A stretch of DNA of 64,000 nt from Azoarcus sp. (GTDB taxonomy: Bacteria > Pseudomonadota > Gammaproteobacteria > Burkholderiales > Rhodocyclaceae). How positions within the stretch are numbered: position 1 is the stretch's first letter; each line of letters starts with the position of its first letter. This document shows positions 19,335 to 30,269 of this stretch, piece by piece. Below the pieces are notes generated by a model. The model made no database searches. It was not told the origin of the DNA and saw only the letters and a list, made by a program, of their open reading frames with translations. Location of the stretch: contig JAITVD010000052.1 in NCBI GenBank assembly GCA_031285965.1, positions 26,410 through 90,409 of the forward strand, in the 5' to 3' direction. A program made the position numbers and the translations under genes.

Positions 19335-21212
19335 CTAGCGGTTGAGCACTTTGCGCAAAAGTTCCGCGCTGGCAGGGTCATGCCAGCGAAGGAACGCTTT
19401 ATGGAGCCGCCTTTGCCGCTCGCCGCGCGCGCAAGCAATGGGTTCCAGTGCGTTTTTCAGCGGATTGAAACCGCTGTGGTACATGGCCGTGGCAAGGGTG
19501 AGCGGCGTGGGCAGGAAAGTCTGCACCTGATCCGGGCGAAAACCGCGCGATTGCAGCCAGTGCATGAGCCGAAACATGTCCTCGTCCGTCGTGCCGGGGT
19601 GAGCCGCAATGAAATACGGGACGAGATGCTGCTTTTTGCCCGCGCGGCGGCTGGCGCGTTCAAAGAGCGCGGCAAAAGCGTCGAAATCTTCGATGGGCGG
19701 CTTCATCATCGCCGCCAGCGGATGAGGCTCGCTGTGCTCGGGCGCGATTTTCAGCAGCCCGGAAACATGGTGCGCCGCCAGTTCGGCAACGTATTCCGGG
19801 CTGCGCGCGGCAAGGTCGTAGCGCACGCCGGAGCCGATGGTGATTCTTTTGACGCCGCGCACGCCACGGGCAGCGCGGTAGAGCGCAATCAGCGGCGCGT
19901 GGCTGGCATCGAGCCGGGAACAGACATTCGGCCAAACGCAGGACAATCTTCGGCAGGCGGCCTCGGCGCTCTTGTCGCGGCAAGCCATCCGGTACATGTT
20001 GGCGGTGGGGCCGCCAAGGTCACTGATATGCCCTTTGAAACCGGGCGTGCGGTCGCGGATGTCCGCAATCTCGCGCAAGATGGATTCCTTCGAGCGGCTC
20101 TGGATGACGCGGCCTTCGTGCTCCGTGATGGAGCAAAACGTGCAGCCACCAAAACAGCCGCGCATGATGCTGACGGAGAAACGAATCATCTCCCAAGCGG
20201 GGATACGCGCCCGCCCATAGGCAGGATGCGGGCGGCGGGCATAGGGCAGCCCGTAGACGAAATCCATCTCATCCGTCGAGAGCGGCAGCGGCGGCGGATT
20301 GAGCCAAACATCCCGCATTCCCGTCCCTTCGCCGTGGCGCTGCGCAAGCGCGCGCGCGTTGCCAGGATTGGATTCAAGATGAAACACCCGCGAGGCGTGG
20401 GCATAGAGTAAGGAGTCAGCCTTGACTTGCTCGAAGGACGGCAGGCGGATGACGCTGCGGGCGCGGTCGGTTTTTTGCGCGGGTGCTTCGCGGGCGCGGC
20501 TCGCGTCTATTTCCGCCCAGCCTTCGGGATGCCAGCCGGGCGGAACCATGAAGGCCGTGCCGCGCAGGTTCCGAATCTCGGCAGCTTGCTCGCCCGCGTC
20601 GAGCCGCCGCGTAAAGTCGATGAGCGCCCGCTCGGCGTTCCCGTAAAGCAGAATGTCTGCCTTGGAATCCGCCAGCACGGAGCGCCGGACAGTATCGCTC
20701 CAGTAATCGTAATGGGCGATGCGCCGCAAGCTGGCCTCGATGGAGCCAATCATGACCGTCGCGCCCGGAAAGGCTTCTCGCGCCCGCTGGGCGTAAACGG
20801 TAACGGCGCGGTCGGGACGCTTTCCGGCCACGCCGTCCGGCGTGTAGGCATCGTCGGAGCGGATTTTTCTCTCGGACGTGTAGCGATTGACCATTGAATC
20901 CATGTTTCCGGCGGTCACGCCAAAGTACAGGCGCGGGCGGCCCAATGCGCGGAACGGCTCGGCGGAGCGCCAATCCGGCTGGCTGATGATGCCCACCTTC
21001 CAGCCGTGCGCTTCCAGCAGCCGCCCCACGAGCGCCATGCCGAAGCTCGGATGGTCGACATAAGCGTCGCCCGTCACGAGGATGACATCGCACTCCTGCC
21101 AGCCCAGCGCGTCCATCTCTTGCCGCGACATGGGCAGAAAAGGCGCGGGCGGCGCAGGGGGAAAAGCAGGAAGGATGGATTTCGGAAGCAGGAGCGCCCT
21201 CTCACCGGTCAT
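19335..21212 (-). CDS. YgiQ family radical SAM protein
   Basis: [41 protein letters not shown], radical [32 protein letters not shown]. Confidence 0.95.
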   Translation of the reverse strand: MTGERALLLPKSILPAFPPAPPAPFLPMSRQEMDALGWQECDVILVTGDAYVDHPSFGMALVGRLLEAHGWKVGIISQPDWRSAEPFRALGRPRLYFGVTAGNMDSMVNRYTSERKIRSDDAYTPDGVAGKRPDRAVTVYAQRAREAFPGATVMIGSIEASLRRIAHYDYWSDTVRRSVLADSKADILLYGNAERALIDFTRRLDAGEQAAEIRNLRGTAFMVPPGWHPEGWAEIDASRAREAPAQKTDRARSVIRLPSFEQVKADSLLYAHASRVFHLESNPGNARALAQRHGEGTGMRDVWLNPPPLPLSTDEMDFVYGLPYARRPHPAYGRARIPAWEMIRFSVSIMRGCFGGCTFCSITEHEGRVIQSRSKESILREIADIRDRTPGFKGHISDLGGPTANMYRMACRDKSAEAACRRLSCVWPNVCSRLDASHAPLIALYRAARGVRGVKRITIGSGVRYDLAARSPEYVAELAAHHVSGLLKIAPEHSEPHPLAAMMKPPIEDFDAFAALFERASRRAGKKQHLVPYFIAAHPGTTDEDMFRLMHWLQSRGFRPDQVQTFLPTPLTLATAMYHSGFNPLKNALEPIACARGERQRRLHKAFLRWHDPASAELLRKVLNR

Positions 21213-21700
21213 GCCGCCTGCTGTAGCAGCAAAGCTACGGCCTGCGCGGCAATGCCTTCGCCCCGCCCCGTAAAGCCAAGTTCTTCGGTCGTCTTGCCTT
21301 TGATGTTGACGGCGCTCACGGGAACATTGAGGTCATCGGCAATGTTGGCGGCCATTCTGTCCGCGTAAGGGCCTATTTTTGGAAGCTGGCAGATGATAGT
21401 GGCATCTATATTGCCCACTACCCAGCCCGCTTCCCACACTTTCGCGTACACGGTGCGGAGCAAGGCGCGGCTGTCCGCTCCCCTGTAACGCTTATCGGTA
21501 TCAGGGAAAAGCCGCCCAATATCCCCCAAGCCCGCCGCGCCGAGCAGCGCGTCGGCAATGGCATGCAGCAGCACATCGGCATCGGAATGCCCGAGCAGGC
21601 CGCGATCAAACGGAATGGTGACGCCGCCCAGAATCAAGGGGCGTTCCATCGCAAAAACGTGAACATCGAATCCCTGCCCGATACGAATCTCACCATTCAC
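21209..21700 (-). CDS. ispF: 2-C-methyl-D-erythritol 2,4-cyclodiphosphate synthase
   Basis: [57 protein letters not shown]; likely GTG start. Confidence 0.95.
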   Translation of the reverse strand: MNGEIRIGQGFDVHVFAMERPLILGGVTIPFDRGLLGHSDADVLLHAIADALLGAAGLGDIGRLFPDTDKRYRGADSRALLRTVYAKVWEAGWVVGNIDATIICQLPKIGPYADRMAANIADDLNVPVSAVNIKGKTTEELGFTGRGEGIAAQAVALLLQQAA

Positions 21701-22464
21701 AGCTTTTCCTCCTTGGAGATGGTTTCTTTTTCTTCTTCCTCGCGGCGGCGCAATAGCCATTCCGCGAGAACGAGATCGAACGGCCACGTCACCTTGAGAT
21801 TAGCGGCATTGCCTTCGACGAGCCGGGGGCGCAGCCCCGCCGCCTCGATGGCTGCCGCTTCATCGGTGACATTCCGCGCCCCTTCCAGAGCGCGGCGCAG
21901 CGTCAGATAGCGAAACATTTGCGGGGTCTGCGCGCGCCACAGCCCCTCGCGCGCCACCGTGCTTGCCACGCGGAGGCGTTCGTCGGTGCGTTTGAGGGTA
22001 TCGCCCACCGGCATGGCCAGCAGCCCGCCCACGTCGTCACGCGCCAACTCGCGCATCAGTTTTTCAATCTCTCCGACCGACACGCACGGGCGGGCGGCGT
22101 CATGCACCAGTATCCAGTCTGTCGCGGCGACCTGTTCCCCAATCGCCCGAAGCCCGCCTAAAACCGAATCCGCCCGCGTCGCGCCGCCGCAGAAAAACGG
22201 CGTCAAGCGATTGCCCAGAACGCGCCAGTCGTGACGCGCCCATTCTCCGTCGTCGGGGGAGAGCACGACGAACACCCGCTCGATGGCAGGCACGGCGCAT
22301 AAAGCGGCAAGCGTGTGGTGAATCAAGGGTTTGCCGAGCAAGGGCAGATATTGCTTGGGCAGTTCGCCCCCCATGCGCGAGCCGCTGCCCGCTGCGGGAA
22401 CGAGGGCAAAATGGCGCGGGCGGGAAGGTTGGTCGTGCATTTTGTGAATTTTATAACGCTCCAT
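21697..22464 (-). CDS. ispD: 2-C-methyl-D-erythritol 4-phosphate cytidylyltransferase
   Basis: [49 protein letters not shown]; adjacent to ispF. Confidence 0.93.
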   Translation of the reverse strand: MERYKIHKMHDQPSRPRHFALVPAAGSGSRMGGELPKQYLPLLGKPLIHHTLAALCAVPAIERVFVVLSPDDGEWARHDWRVLGNRLTPFFCGGATRADSVLGGLRAIGEQVAATDWILVHDAARPCVSVGEIEKLMRELARDDVGGLLAMPVGDTLKRTDERLRVASTVAREGLWRAQTPQMFRYLTLRRALEGARNVTDEAAAIEAAGLRPRLVEGNAANLKVTWPFDLVLAEWLLRRREEEEKETISKEEKL

Positions 22465-22495
22465 TTTGATGTCTGCGAGAAATCACACGCCCCGC

Positions 22496-23536
22496 TCAGT
22501 CAACCACGCTTGCCTTGACTGGCTCGGAAAATGCCAGCCGCGCCCGCAGTGCGCGGGTCACTTCCACCCGCCCGTCGCCCGCGACACGGAGCGCGTGTTC
22601 GATGCCGAAATGGCGCGTCTGTTCGCGCCAGCCCTCCCCCGCCAGATAAGCGGGTTTGCTCGCCACGTCCGACAAAACGCCGCCACGCGGGCGGTTCCCC
22701 ACCAGCACGGTCAGCGCCTGCGTGCCATGCGACGGCTCAAGGGTGCGTGGGTCGAGGAGATGCGCATAGCGAACGCCATCCAGTTCAAAGTAACGCTGGT
22801 AATCTCCCGAAGTGCCGATGGCCTCGCCATCGTAGAGCGGCATCGTGGCCAAAACGCCGGACTGGCGCGGGTGCTGGATGCCGACCCGCCAAGGCTGCCC
22901 GCCCTTGCTTCCGAGCGCCATGATGTTACCGCCCACGTTAATGAGCGCGTTCTGGATGCCCCGCCCTTTCAGCAGGGCGGCGGCGCGGTCAAGCGCGTAG
23001 CCCTTGGCATAGCCGCCCAAATCAATCTTCACCGCCGGATTGCGGCTTGAGACGCGCCCGTTCTCAATGACGACATCATTGACGCGCGGCGGCGCGGCCT
23101 TGAGCGCGGCCAGCGCCTCCGGGTCGGGCCGCGCCGGTTCAAACGCATCGGAATGGAACCCCCACAGTTCGACCGCCGCGCCGACCGAGGGGTCGAACAG
23201 CCCTGCCCCGATTTCGAACAAACGCTGCGCGTCGCGCAGCATTTCCGCCAGTTCGGGCGACGCCTCGAAGGATTGCCCGCTTGCCAGCGCCTCGTTGAGC
23301 GCGGTGAGTTCCGACGGTTTCCATGCGTGATAGGCGTTGTGCAGGCGGTCGAACTCTCGCAGCACATCGGCTATTGCCGCGTCGGCGAGCTTGGGGTCAT
23401 CCGCGTAAACAGACACATCCACCCGCGTGCCGAAAACATAGCCCTCGCGCTGAAAAACCCGTTCCCGGTCGCATCCGGCAAACAGCCACGCGCCGCAGCA
23501 GAGCAGAAGCGCGAAAGCGGCTCCTACTGCCCGCAC
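22496..23536 (-). CDS. apbE: FAD:protein FMN transferase (ApbE family lipoprotein)
   Basis: Lipobox LFAGC, GTRVDVSVYADD, VKIDLGGYAKGYALDRA, LINVGGNIMALG, GTSGDYQRYFELDGVRYAHLLDPRT. Confidence 0.92.
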   Translation of the reverse strand: MRAVGAAFALLLCCGAWLFAGCDRERVFQREGYVFGTRVDVSVYADDPKLADAAIADVLREFDRLHNAYHAWKPSELTALNEALASGQSFEASPELAEMLRDAQRLFEIGAGLFDPSVGAAVELWGFHSDAFEPARPDPEALAALKAAPPRVNDVVIENGRVSSRNPAVKIDLGGYAKGYALDRAAALLKGRGIQNALINVGGNIMALGSKGGQPWRVGIQHPRQSGVLATMPLYDGEAIGTSGDYQRYFELDGVRYAHLLDPRTLEPSHGTQALTVLVGNRPRGGVLSDVASKPAYLAGEGWREQTRHFGIEHALRVAGDGRVEVTRALRARLAFSEPVKASVVD

Positions 23537-24489
23537 AGGCGTTCCAGCGTTTCGACCACCAGCCCCGCAACGTCGAATCCTTTCTGCGCGGCAATCTCGA
23601 CCATGCAGGTCGGGCTGGTGACGTTGATTTCAGTCAGATGCCCGCCAATCATGTCCAGCCCAACAATCAGCAGCCCGCGTTCCCACAGAATCGGCGCTAA
23701 AAAATCAGCGATTTCCCGCTCTTTCGTCGTGAGCGCCATCGCCACGCCGCGCCCGCCAGCGGCAAGATTGGCGCGGGTTTCCCCTTCGCAAGGAATCCGC
23801 GCCAGCGCGTAAGGCACGACTTGCCCGCCAATGAGGAGCACGCGCTTGTCGCCCTCGCGCACCCCCGGCAGGTAACGCTGCGCCATGATTGTGCGTGTTC
23901 CCTGCTGTGTCAGGGTTTCGACGATGACATTGCGGTTGGGGTCGTGGGCGGTCACGCGGAAAATCTGGCTGCCGCCCATGCCGTCCAGCGGTTTGAGTAT
24001 CGCGTCGCCCACCTCGGCGATGAAAGCGTGGAGACGGGTCGGGTCACACGCCACCAGCGTGTCGGGAACGGGAACGCTGCCCGCGAACTCGGCAATCGAG
24101 AGCTTTTCGGAATGGTCGCGCACGGCGCGGGGATGGTTGAACACACGCGCCCCGTCCATGAGGGCGCGTTCAAGCAGCCATGTCGCCGTTAAATATTCAA
24201 AATCGAAAGGCGGGTCTTGGCGCATCAACACCGCGTCAAACGCCGTCAGCAAGCGGGTTTCCGGCTCGCCTTCCTCATACCAGCCTTCATCGCCCGCATG
24301 AAGGGCGAGCGGCACGGCGCACGCCGAGACGCCGCTTTCTCGCCAGAAAATATCCTCGCGCCGAATTGCCCATACTGAATGCCCGCGAGCGGCTGCGGCA
24401 CGCATCATGGCGATGCTGGAATCCTTGCGCGGCTTGAGGCTGGGCAAGGGGTCGACGATAAAAGCAAATTGGAGCGCCACCATTGCCAA
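23524..24489 (-). CDS. gshB: Glutathione synthetase
   Basis: FIVDPLPSLKPRKDSSIAMMRAAAARGHSVW, ILKPLDGMGGSQIFRV, GLDMIGGHLTEINVTSPTCMVEI. Confidence 0.94.
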   Translation of the reverse strand: MAMVALQFAFIVDPLPSLKPRKDSSIAMMRAAAARGHSVWAIRREDIFWRESGVSACAVPLALHAGDEGWYEEGEPETRLLTAFDAVLMRQDPPFDFEYLTATWLLERALMDGARVFNHPRAVRDHSEKLSIAEFAGSVPVPDTLVACDPTRLHAFIAEVGDAILKPLDGMGGSQIFRVTAHDPNRNVIVETLTQQGTRTIMAQRYLPGVREGDKRVLLIGGQVVPYALARIPCEGETRANLAAGGRGVAMALTTKEREIADFLAPILWERGLLIVGLDMIGGHLTEINVTSPTCMVEIAAQKGFDVAGLVVETLERLCGQ

Positions 24490-24493
24490 ACCC

Positions 24494-25825
24494 TCAGACT
24501 GCGGTTTCTTTCATGCGCGGGCATGGCTCCGGCGGAGACGCTGCCTCATCGGACTCCATTTCTTCAAGCTCGACCGAGGCGGCGAGCAGCGCCAGACGCG
24601 CCACCACGCCATAGGTATAGAGCCGATTGGGCACGGCATCTGGTTCTTGGTGGCTGTCGGGAACGCTGCCGGGGGCGTCGAAGGCCAGCGGCCTGAATTC
24701 CATGCCCGGCGCGTTGAGGTTTTCATCGCTGCCCCGCGCTGTGTGCACACGGTAAAAACCGCCGACGACGTAATGGTCCATCATGTAGACGACCGGCTCG
24801 GCAACCGCGCCATTGATGGTCTCGAACGTGCGCACGCCTTCCTGGATGATGACTTCCCCCACGACCAGCCCTTCCTTGACCACCGCCATTTTGTTGCGCT
24901 GGCGGCGGTTCAGCCCCACGACTTCGGAAGCGTCTTTCACCATCATCACGCCCATGCCGTAAGTGCCCGCGTCGGCCTTGACCGCGACGAAGGGCGCGTC
25001 CTCAATTTCCAGTTCGCGGTATTTGCGGCGAATGTCGGCCAGCAGCGCGGACACTTGGTCGGCAAGGCATTCTTCGCCCGCGCGTTCGTGGAAGTCGATG
25101 CCGCCGCACACGCGGAACGCCGGATTGATGCGCCAAGGGTCGATGCCCATTTCTTCCGAAAATTCTTTGACGACACGCTCATACGCCGCCGCGTGGCGCG
25201 ACTTGCGCCGCGCGTGCCAGCCCGCGTGAAGCGGCGGAATCAGCCATTGTTCGTCCAAGCCCTGCAAAATGGCGGGTACGCCGCCGGAAAGGTCGTTGTT
25301 GAGCAAAATCGCGCAAGGGTCGAATCCGTCCAGCCCAAGGCGGTTGCCTTCGCGCGCCAGCGGCTCCAGCATGAGGCTGTCGCCATCCGGCAGCATCAAG
25401 GGGGTCGGGGACGCAATCTCCGGCAGGAGGCTGCCCAGCCTCACTTCCAGCCCGGTCATCCGCAGGATGTTCGCCAGCCTTGAGACATTTTTCAGGTAAA
25501 ACTGGTTGCGGGTGTGGTTTTCAGGAATCAGCAGCAGCCTTCGCGCGCTGCAACACATGCGCTCCACCGCCGCTTGCGCGGCCTGCACGCACAAGGGCAG
25601 GAATTCCGCGCCCAAGTTGTTGAAGCCGCCGGGAAAAAGGTTCATGTCGACCGGCGCGAGCTTGAATCCGGCGTTGCGCAAATCAACCGAGCCATAGAAC
25701 GGCGGAACGTGTTCATGCCATTGCCTGCGGAACCATCCCTCAATTGAGGAGCTGCGTTCGAGAAATTGGCGCTCCAATTCGAGCAAGGGGCCGGAAATCG
25801 AAGGCTCTGTACGGGAATTCATCAA
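24494..25825 (-). CDS. gshA: Glutamate-cysteine ligase (proteobacterial GshA family)
   Basis: SVDLRNAGFKLAPVDMNLFPGGFNNL, ENHTRNQFYLKNV, FVAVKADAGTYGMGVMMVKD; adjacent to gshB. Confidence 0.9.
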   Translation of the reverse strand: MMNSRTEPSISGPLLELERQFLERSSSIEGWFRRQWHEHVPPFYGSVDLRNAGFKLAPVDMNLFPGGFNNLGAEFLPLCVQAAQAAVERMCCSARRLLLIPENHTRNQFYLKNVSRLANILRMTGLEVRLGSLLPEIASPTPLMLPDGDSLMLEPLAREGNRLGLDGFDPCAILLNNDLSGGVPAILQGLDEQWLIPPLHAGWHARRKSRHAAAYERVVKEFSEEMGIDPWRINPAFRVCGGIDFHERAGEECLADQVSALLADIRRKYRELEIEDAPFVAVKADAGTYGMGVMMVKDASEVVGLNRRQRNKMAVVKEGLVVGEVIIQEGVRTFETINGAVAEPVVYMMDHYVVGGFYRVHTARGSDENLNAPGMEFRPLAFDAPGSVPDSHQEPDAVPNRLYTYGVVARLALLAASVELEEMESDEAASPPEPCPRMKETAV

Positions 25826-25871
25826 AATGCTTCCTTCGGGCAGCGCCCGAAACTCCTCTGAAAAGCGGGCA

Positions 25872-26423
25872 TTATGGCATCGTTGCCGCAGGCGGCGACC
25901 CTTTCTTTTGGAGAAGCTCCCGCAGCAGCGCCGCTGCCGCCAGCCCGTTTATCAGCCCGAACAGCACCGCCGCCGCGCAAAACAGGGGCAGGAGATAAAA
26001 AACGCCGTCATGGGGAACCAGCCACAGCCGCGCCAAGGCAAGTTGCGCCCCGATATGGGCAAAAGCGGCAAAAATACTGTGGCTGACCGGGCCGAACCAT
26101 TTTTCCGGCAAGCGCGATGTCCCCGCCAGCGCCAGCAGGCTGGCCAGCGCCCCCGCCAAACTCAGGAAAAAGCCCGGCGCGAGAAATTGTCCCAGCAGGA
26201 GGCTTGCGGCAAACACCCTGAGCAGCGACACCCATGCCGCCTCGCGCCAGCCCCAACGCGCCAGCACCACCAAAATGACGATATTGGCCAGCCCCGGCTT
26301 CACGCCCGGCAGCGGCAAGGGTATCGCCGCCTCCGCCACGGACAGCACGATGGCCGCCGCCGCGCAACGCGCCACTCGTTCATCCTCGGCGCTCGGCATC
26401 AGTTCAATAATTGAGCGAGTCAT
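25872..26423 (-). CDS. Gx transporter family protein (COG4769-like)
   Basis: Polytopic; AIPLPLPGVKPGLANIVILVVLARWG. Confidence 0.8.
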   Translation of the reverse strand: MTRSIIELMPSAEDERVARCAAAAIVLSVAEAAIPLPLPGVKPGLANIVILVVLARWGWREAAWVSLLRVFAASLLLGQFLAPGFFLSLAGALASLLALAGTSRLPEKWFGPVSHSIFAAFAHIGAQLALARLWLVPHDGVFYLLPLFCAAAVLFGLINGLAAAALLRELLQKKGSPPAATMP

Positions 26424-26811
26424 AATCCGCGCCCCGCCCGGTCAGCGTAAGGCTCACTTCATTGGGCGCGCAGATTGCCACCGCGCCCGCGCGGGCAAGC
26501 CAGCCTTGGCGCACGCAATACTGGCGAGGGCCGGGGTCGGAAGCCACGCGGGCGCGTCCCGGCTCAATCTCGATCACGGTCATGCCCAGCGGGCCGGGTA
26601 CGTCGATGCGGCGCGGATGGGACAAGCTGGCCTGCGCGAAAACCTTGCCCGCCGCCCGCACAATCACGCCGTCGGCTTCGCCGCCGCGCCAAAGCCAAAG
26701 TCCCGACGCCGCGCAGACGGCCAGCCCCGCCAGCGCAACCGCCCAATCGCCGGGGCGCAGCAAAACACGCCACGCGCCCGCTGAACGCAGCCTCAGCCCT
26801 GCGCCGCGCAA
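26404..26811 (-). CDS. NusG domain II-containing protein
   Basis: Single N-terminal TM, small beta domain with SHPRRIDVPGPLGMTVIEIEPGRARVASDPGPRQYCVRQGWLARAGAVAICAPNEVSLTL. Confidence 0.75.
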   Translation of the reverse strand: MRGAGLRLRSAGAWRVLLRPGDWAVALAGLAVCAASGLWLWRGGEADGVIVRAAGKVFAQASLSHPRRIDVPGPLGMTVIEIEPGRARVASDPGPRQYCVRQGWLARAGAVAICAPNEVSLTLTGRGADYDSLNY

Positions 26812-27662
26812 TGGCTTTCCCGCCGCGCCACAGCGCGATGGCGAAGAAGAACGTGGGCGTTGTCCCGGAACGCCTCGCCCAGCCGCTCAGCGATATAGAC
26901 CGAACGATGCTGCCCGCCCGTGCAGCCGACGGCAACGGTCAGGTAGCTGCGATTGTCGCGGATGAAATCCGGCAGCCAGCCCGCCACAAAGGCGCGGATG
27001 TCCTCCACCATACGGGCAACTTCGGGCTGCGCCTCAAAATAAGTGGCAACTTCCGGGTCAAACCCGGTCAATGGGCGCAAAAGCGGGTCGTAATGCGGAT
27101 TGGGCAAGCAGCGCACATCGAACACCATGTCGGCGTCCAGCGGGATGCCGTATTTGAAACCGAAAGACTGGAACATCAAGGTCAGCCCCTCGCCCGCTTT
27201 GGCCTCAATAAAGTCCTTCACCCTGCCGCGAAGGGCGCTGGGGCGCATATCGCTGGTGTCAATGCGATGCCCGAGCGTGGAAATGTCATCGAGCATATCC
27301 CGCTCATGGCGAATCGCCTCTTCAAGCGAAATGCCCTCTCCTGCCAGCGGATGGCGGCGGCGCGTCTCGGAGAAACGGGCAATCAGCGTGTTGTCGTGCG
27401 CGTCAAGAAAAATGAACCGCAAATCTTCGATGGTTCCGCGCAGCGCCTTCAACTGTTCCGGCAGCGCCGCGATGCCGCCTCCAGAGCGCACATCGACGGC
27501 CACCGCGCACCGCCCATAGCCCGCTTTGCGCAATGCGTCCGCCAATTGCGGCAGCAGCATGGCGGGCAAGTTGTCGACGGCATAATAACCAGCATCTTCG
27601 AGCGCCTTGAGCGCAATGCTCTTGCCAGAACCGGAAAGGCCGCTAATGAGGATGAGTTGCAT
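26793..27662 (-). CDS. rapZ: RNase adapter protein RapZ
   Basis: MQLILISGLSGSGKSIALKALEDAGYYAVDNLPAMLL, FVAGWLPDFIRDNRSYLTVAVGCTGGQHRSVYIAERL. Confidence 0.94.
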   Translation of the reverse strand: MQLILISGLSGSGKSIALKALEDAGYYAVDNLPAMLLPQLADALRKAGYGRCAVAVDVRSGGGIAALPEQLKALRGTIEDLRFIFLDAHDNTLIARFSETRRRHPLAGEGISLEEAIRHERDMLDDISTLGHRIDTSDMRPSALRGRVKDFIEAKAGEGLTLMFQSFGFKYGIPLDADMVFDVRCLPNPHYDPLLRPLTGFDPEVATYFEAQPEVARMVEDIRAFVAGWLPDFIRDNRSYLTVAVGCTGGQHRSVYIAERLGEAFRDNAHVLLRHRAVARRESHCAAQG

Positions 27663-27924
27663 GGAGGCGAGCCACAAAACGCTATCGCCCGCAATATATC
27701 AAGTTATCTGATTTCCGGGCGACTTCGCCGCGATTGGGCGCGGGCTTCAACCGGGGCGGCAAAGCCGGAACGCATGGGACGCGCCCAAATTCCGCAAAGG
27801 CAGCGAAATACAGATTCGGCATAGGCTGTCCGTATGGCGGCTACCGACTGATACTGATAGAATGCGCCTCTTTTAGTTTTTGCTTTTCCTCCCCAAATTC
27901 TTACTGTTTTCGCCTTTCAGACAC

Positions 27925-29565
27925 ATGGTCGCTTTCAGGTTCAACTTCAGGAAAACTCTTTTTTGGCTGTTGCTTGTGGGCGGGTTCGTCGCGCTTGGAA
28001 GCGTCATGCTGCGCCCGCCGACATTTTCCGGCCCAATTGCCAAGCGCGCGCCCAATATTTTCCTGCCGGACGCGCTGATCCGCAGCCACAGCCTGTCAAA
28101 GCTGCCGCCCGACCTGCTACGGATGCCGCTGGCTCGCGACGTGCTCACCGAGGATTTCGTCGCCTATTACGAGCAGAACGAAAACCGCATGTCGTTCTCC
28201 GGCACGCTCAGGCGCATCGCTTTTGAGCACAAGCTCGATTTCCCTGAAAAACTGCTCGAATCCGTTTTGAACGAACCTGCGGAAGTCGCTTTGTGGCGAG
28301 ACGACGCCGGACGTTTAAAAGATTTCGTGATCGTGCTCTCGCGCAATCCCCTGACGCGGATCATCCAGGCGCTTCTGTCCCCCGCCGTGTATGCGACCGA
28401 CATGCAGTTGTTCTCCGCCGGAAAGCTCGACGGCACGGACGTGGAAATGCTGGTGCTGTCATACGGAAGCGGGCATCACCTGCTGCTGCTCTCCAAAGGC
28501 GACCGAATCGTCGCGCTTTCCAATCCGGGCATGCTGCTCTCGGAGGGAAATTCGCAGTCAGCAAAGGCGGCGGAAATCATTCGGGAACTGCTCGATGACG
28601 AGGAACCCATTTCCCCGTTCGCGCAGCACTTCCTCCTCGAAGAGCCGCTGGGCGAAAAAACGCATGATTTGACGCTCGGCACACGGGCGTTCGCGCTCAA
28701 TTACGACATTTTCATGCCGGGGCTGGCGGCGCTGAGCCTGTCTTTCGACGACCAAGGCGCGTGGCAGAGCGCGGCATTGCTCGACGGCGACCATTGGCAG
28801 GATGACGGCGAAAGCCTTTGGGCGGCATTGCCCCACGGGGCGGGGCTTTGCGCGGCCTTGCCAGCGGACTGGGAGGAAATGGCTCCGGCACTGAGAAAGC
28901 TGAACGCCCGCCAGCCGCAGCAGCAGACAACCGCGAAAGAATTCACCTCCAGCTTTGCCGGCCCCGCCGGCGTGTGCTGGTACAAAGAGGCCAAACTGTA
29001 CGCGCCGCTTTTCGCCGCGCGCCTCACCGAGGACGCTAACAAGGAAAAGGTAGAAGAGTTCTTTGATTTGGCGGCACGGGCAATCAAGGCAAAAGAAGGC
29101 GGAACCTCGACGGAGCCAGCAGAGGGCATCGCGCTCTGGCAGGGCGAAATCGACTCGCGCTTCGGCTCGCAAAACAGCAGCGGCAGCCGAACCCTCAAGC
29201 CCGCGCTGGCCATTCAGGGCGATACCGTTTTCTTCTCTCCCGACGCGGCGCTGGTGGAAAACGCGCTGGCCGTCGCGGCGAAACGCTATCCGGCGCTCTC
29301 CGACAGTTTCCCGTCCAAAAAAGGCACAACGCTCGCTTTCGTCAATCCAGACGCGATGGCGGCGCTGCTGCAAGACGAAATGTTTGCCGCCCTGCCCCGC
29401 AACGAAGAAGAACTGTTCCGCAATGCCGCCGAGGCTTACCTCGTGCCACGCCTGAAAGCATTGGCGCGTTATTCGCCGCAAGCCGTCGTTCTGCCTAAAA
29501 AGATACAGAGCAACGGACTGGCGTGGTATCCGCTGGAGTGGAAAGAAACCAAACCGGCACACTGA
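27925..29565 (+). CDS. DUF2138 family membrane-anchored protein (YfaA/MagA-like)
   Basis: N-terminal TM; first gene of the yfaATSQP-like array; family assigned mainly from operon context. Confidence 0.7.
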   Translation: MVAFRFNFRKTLFWLLLVGGFVALGSVMLRPPTFSGPIAKRAPNIFLPDALIRSHSLSKLPPDLLRMPLARDVLTEDFVAYYEQNENRMSFSGTLRRIAFEHKLDFPEKLLESVLNEPAEVALWRDDAGRLKDFVIVLSRNPLTRIIQALLSPAVYATDMQLFSAGKLDGTDVEMLVLSYGSGHHLLLLSKGDRIVALSNPGMLLSEGNSQSAKAAEIIRELLDDEEPISPFAQHFLLEEPLGEKTHDLTLGTRAFALNYDIFMPGLAALSLSFDDQGAWQSAALLDGDHWQDDGESLWAALPHGAGLCAALPADWEEMAPALRKLNARQPQQQTTAKEFTSSFAGPAGVCWYKEAKLYAPLFAARLTEDANKEKVEEFFDLAARAIKAKEGGTSTEPAEGIALWQGEIDSRFGSQNSSGSRTLKPALAIQGDTVFFSPDAALVENALAVAAKRYPALSDSFPSKKGTTLAFVNPDAMAALLQDEMFAALPRNEEELFRNAAEAYLVPRLKALARYSPQAVVLPKKIQSNGLAWYPLEWKETKPAH

Positions 29566-29576
29566 CCCAGAACCCG

Positions 29577-30266
29577 ATGCCGACCACGCAATCACGCCGC
29601 CGTTTCTGCCAAACGCTCGCCGCGCTGGGCGCGGCGGGATTTGCCACGCGGTTACGCGCCCTGCCCGTAGGTATCTCGGATGACACTCCCGCCGCGCAAA
29701 CGATTCGCCTCGACGCGGCGCAAAGCCGCGCCCTGCGGGCATGGATTGTCCGCATCGCAATGGAACAGATCCGGCGCGGGCCAACGCCGCGCTGGACGCA
29801 CCGCGACTGCGCGGGCTTCGTGCGCTTCGCCGTGGCCGAGGCGCTTGCGGAACATGACGCGCGCTGGCAGCGGGCAATGGGGCTTGGCGGACGCCTGCCG
29901 CCCGACCTCGTGCCGGAAGAGACGCGCCTTGCCCTGCGGCATCGCTGGAAGCGCCCGGACGGCAGCGAAGGCGCTTATGTGAGCGCCATCGGGCTGATTC
30001 AGGGAAATAGCGTCTGGACAGGCAGCGACGCGCGGCAAGCGCAGCCCGCCGATTTGCTGTTTTTCGACCAGGGCGCGGAACAGCACCTCATGCTGTGGAC
30101 AGGGCATGGCGTCGTCTATCACAACGGCTCGCCGCCCGCGCCCGGCGACAACGGCTTGCGGACGGCCACCTTGCCCGCCCTTCTTCGATGGAACGACACG
30201 CGCTGGCGGCCAGAACCCGGCAACCCGAATTTCGTCGGCGTGTTTTCACTGGCTTTTCTAGGCTGA
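29577..30266 (+). CDS. DUF1175 family protein (YfaT-like), twin-arginine-type signal, NlpC/P60-like motifs
   Basis: SRRRFCQTLAALGAAGFATRLRA signal; RDCAGFVRFAVAEAL and QPADLLFFDQGAEQHLMLWTGHGVVYHNG. Confidence 0.75.
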   Translation: MPTTQSRRRFCQTLAALGAAGFATRLRALPVGISDDTPAAQTIRLDAAQSRALRAWIVRIAMEQIRRGPTPRWTHRDCAGFVRFAVAEALAEHDARWQRAMGLGGRLPPDLVPEETRLALRHRWKRPDGSEGAYVSAIGLIQGNSVWTGSDARQAQPADLLFFDQGAEQHLMLWTGHGVVYHNGSPPAPGDNGLRTATLPALLRWNDTRWRPEPGNPNFVGVFSLAFLG

Positions 30267-30269
30267 ACG

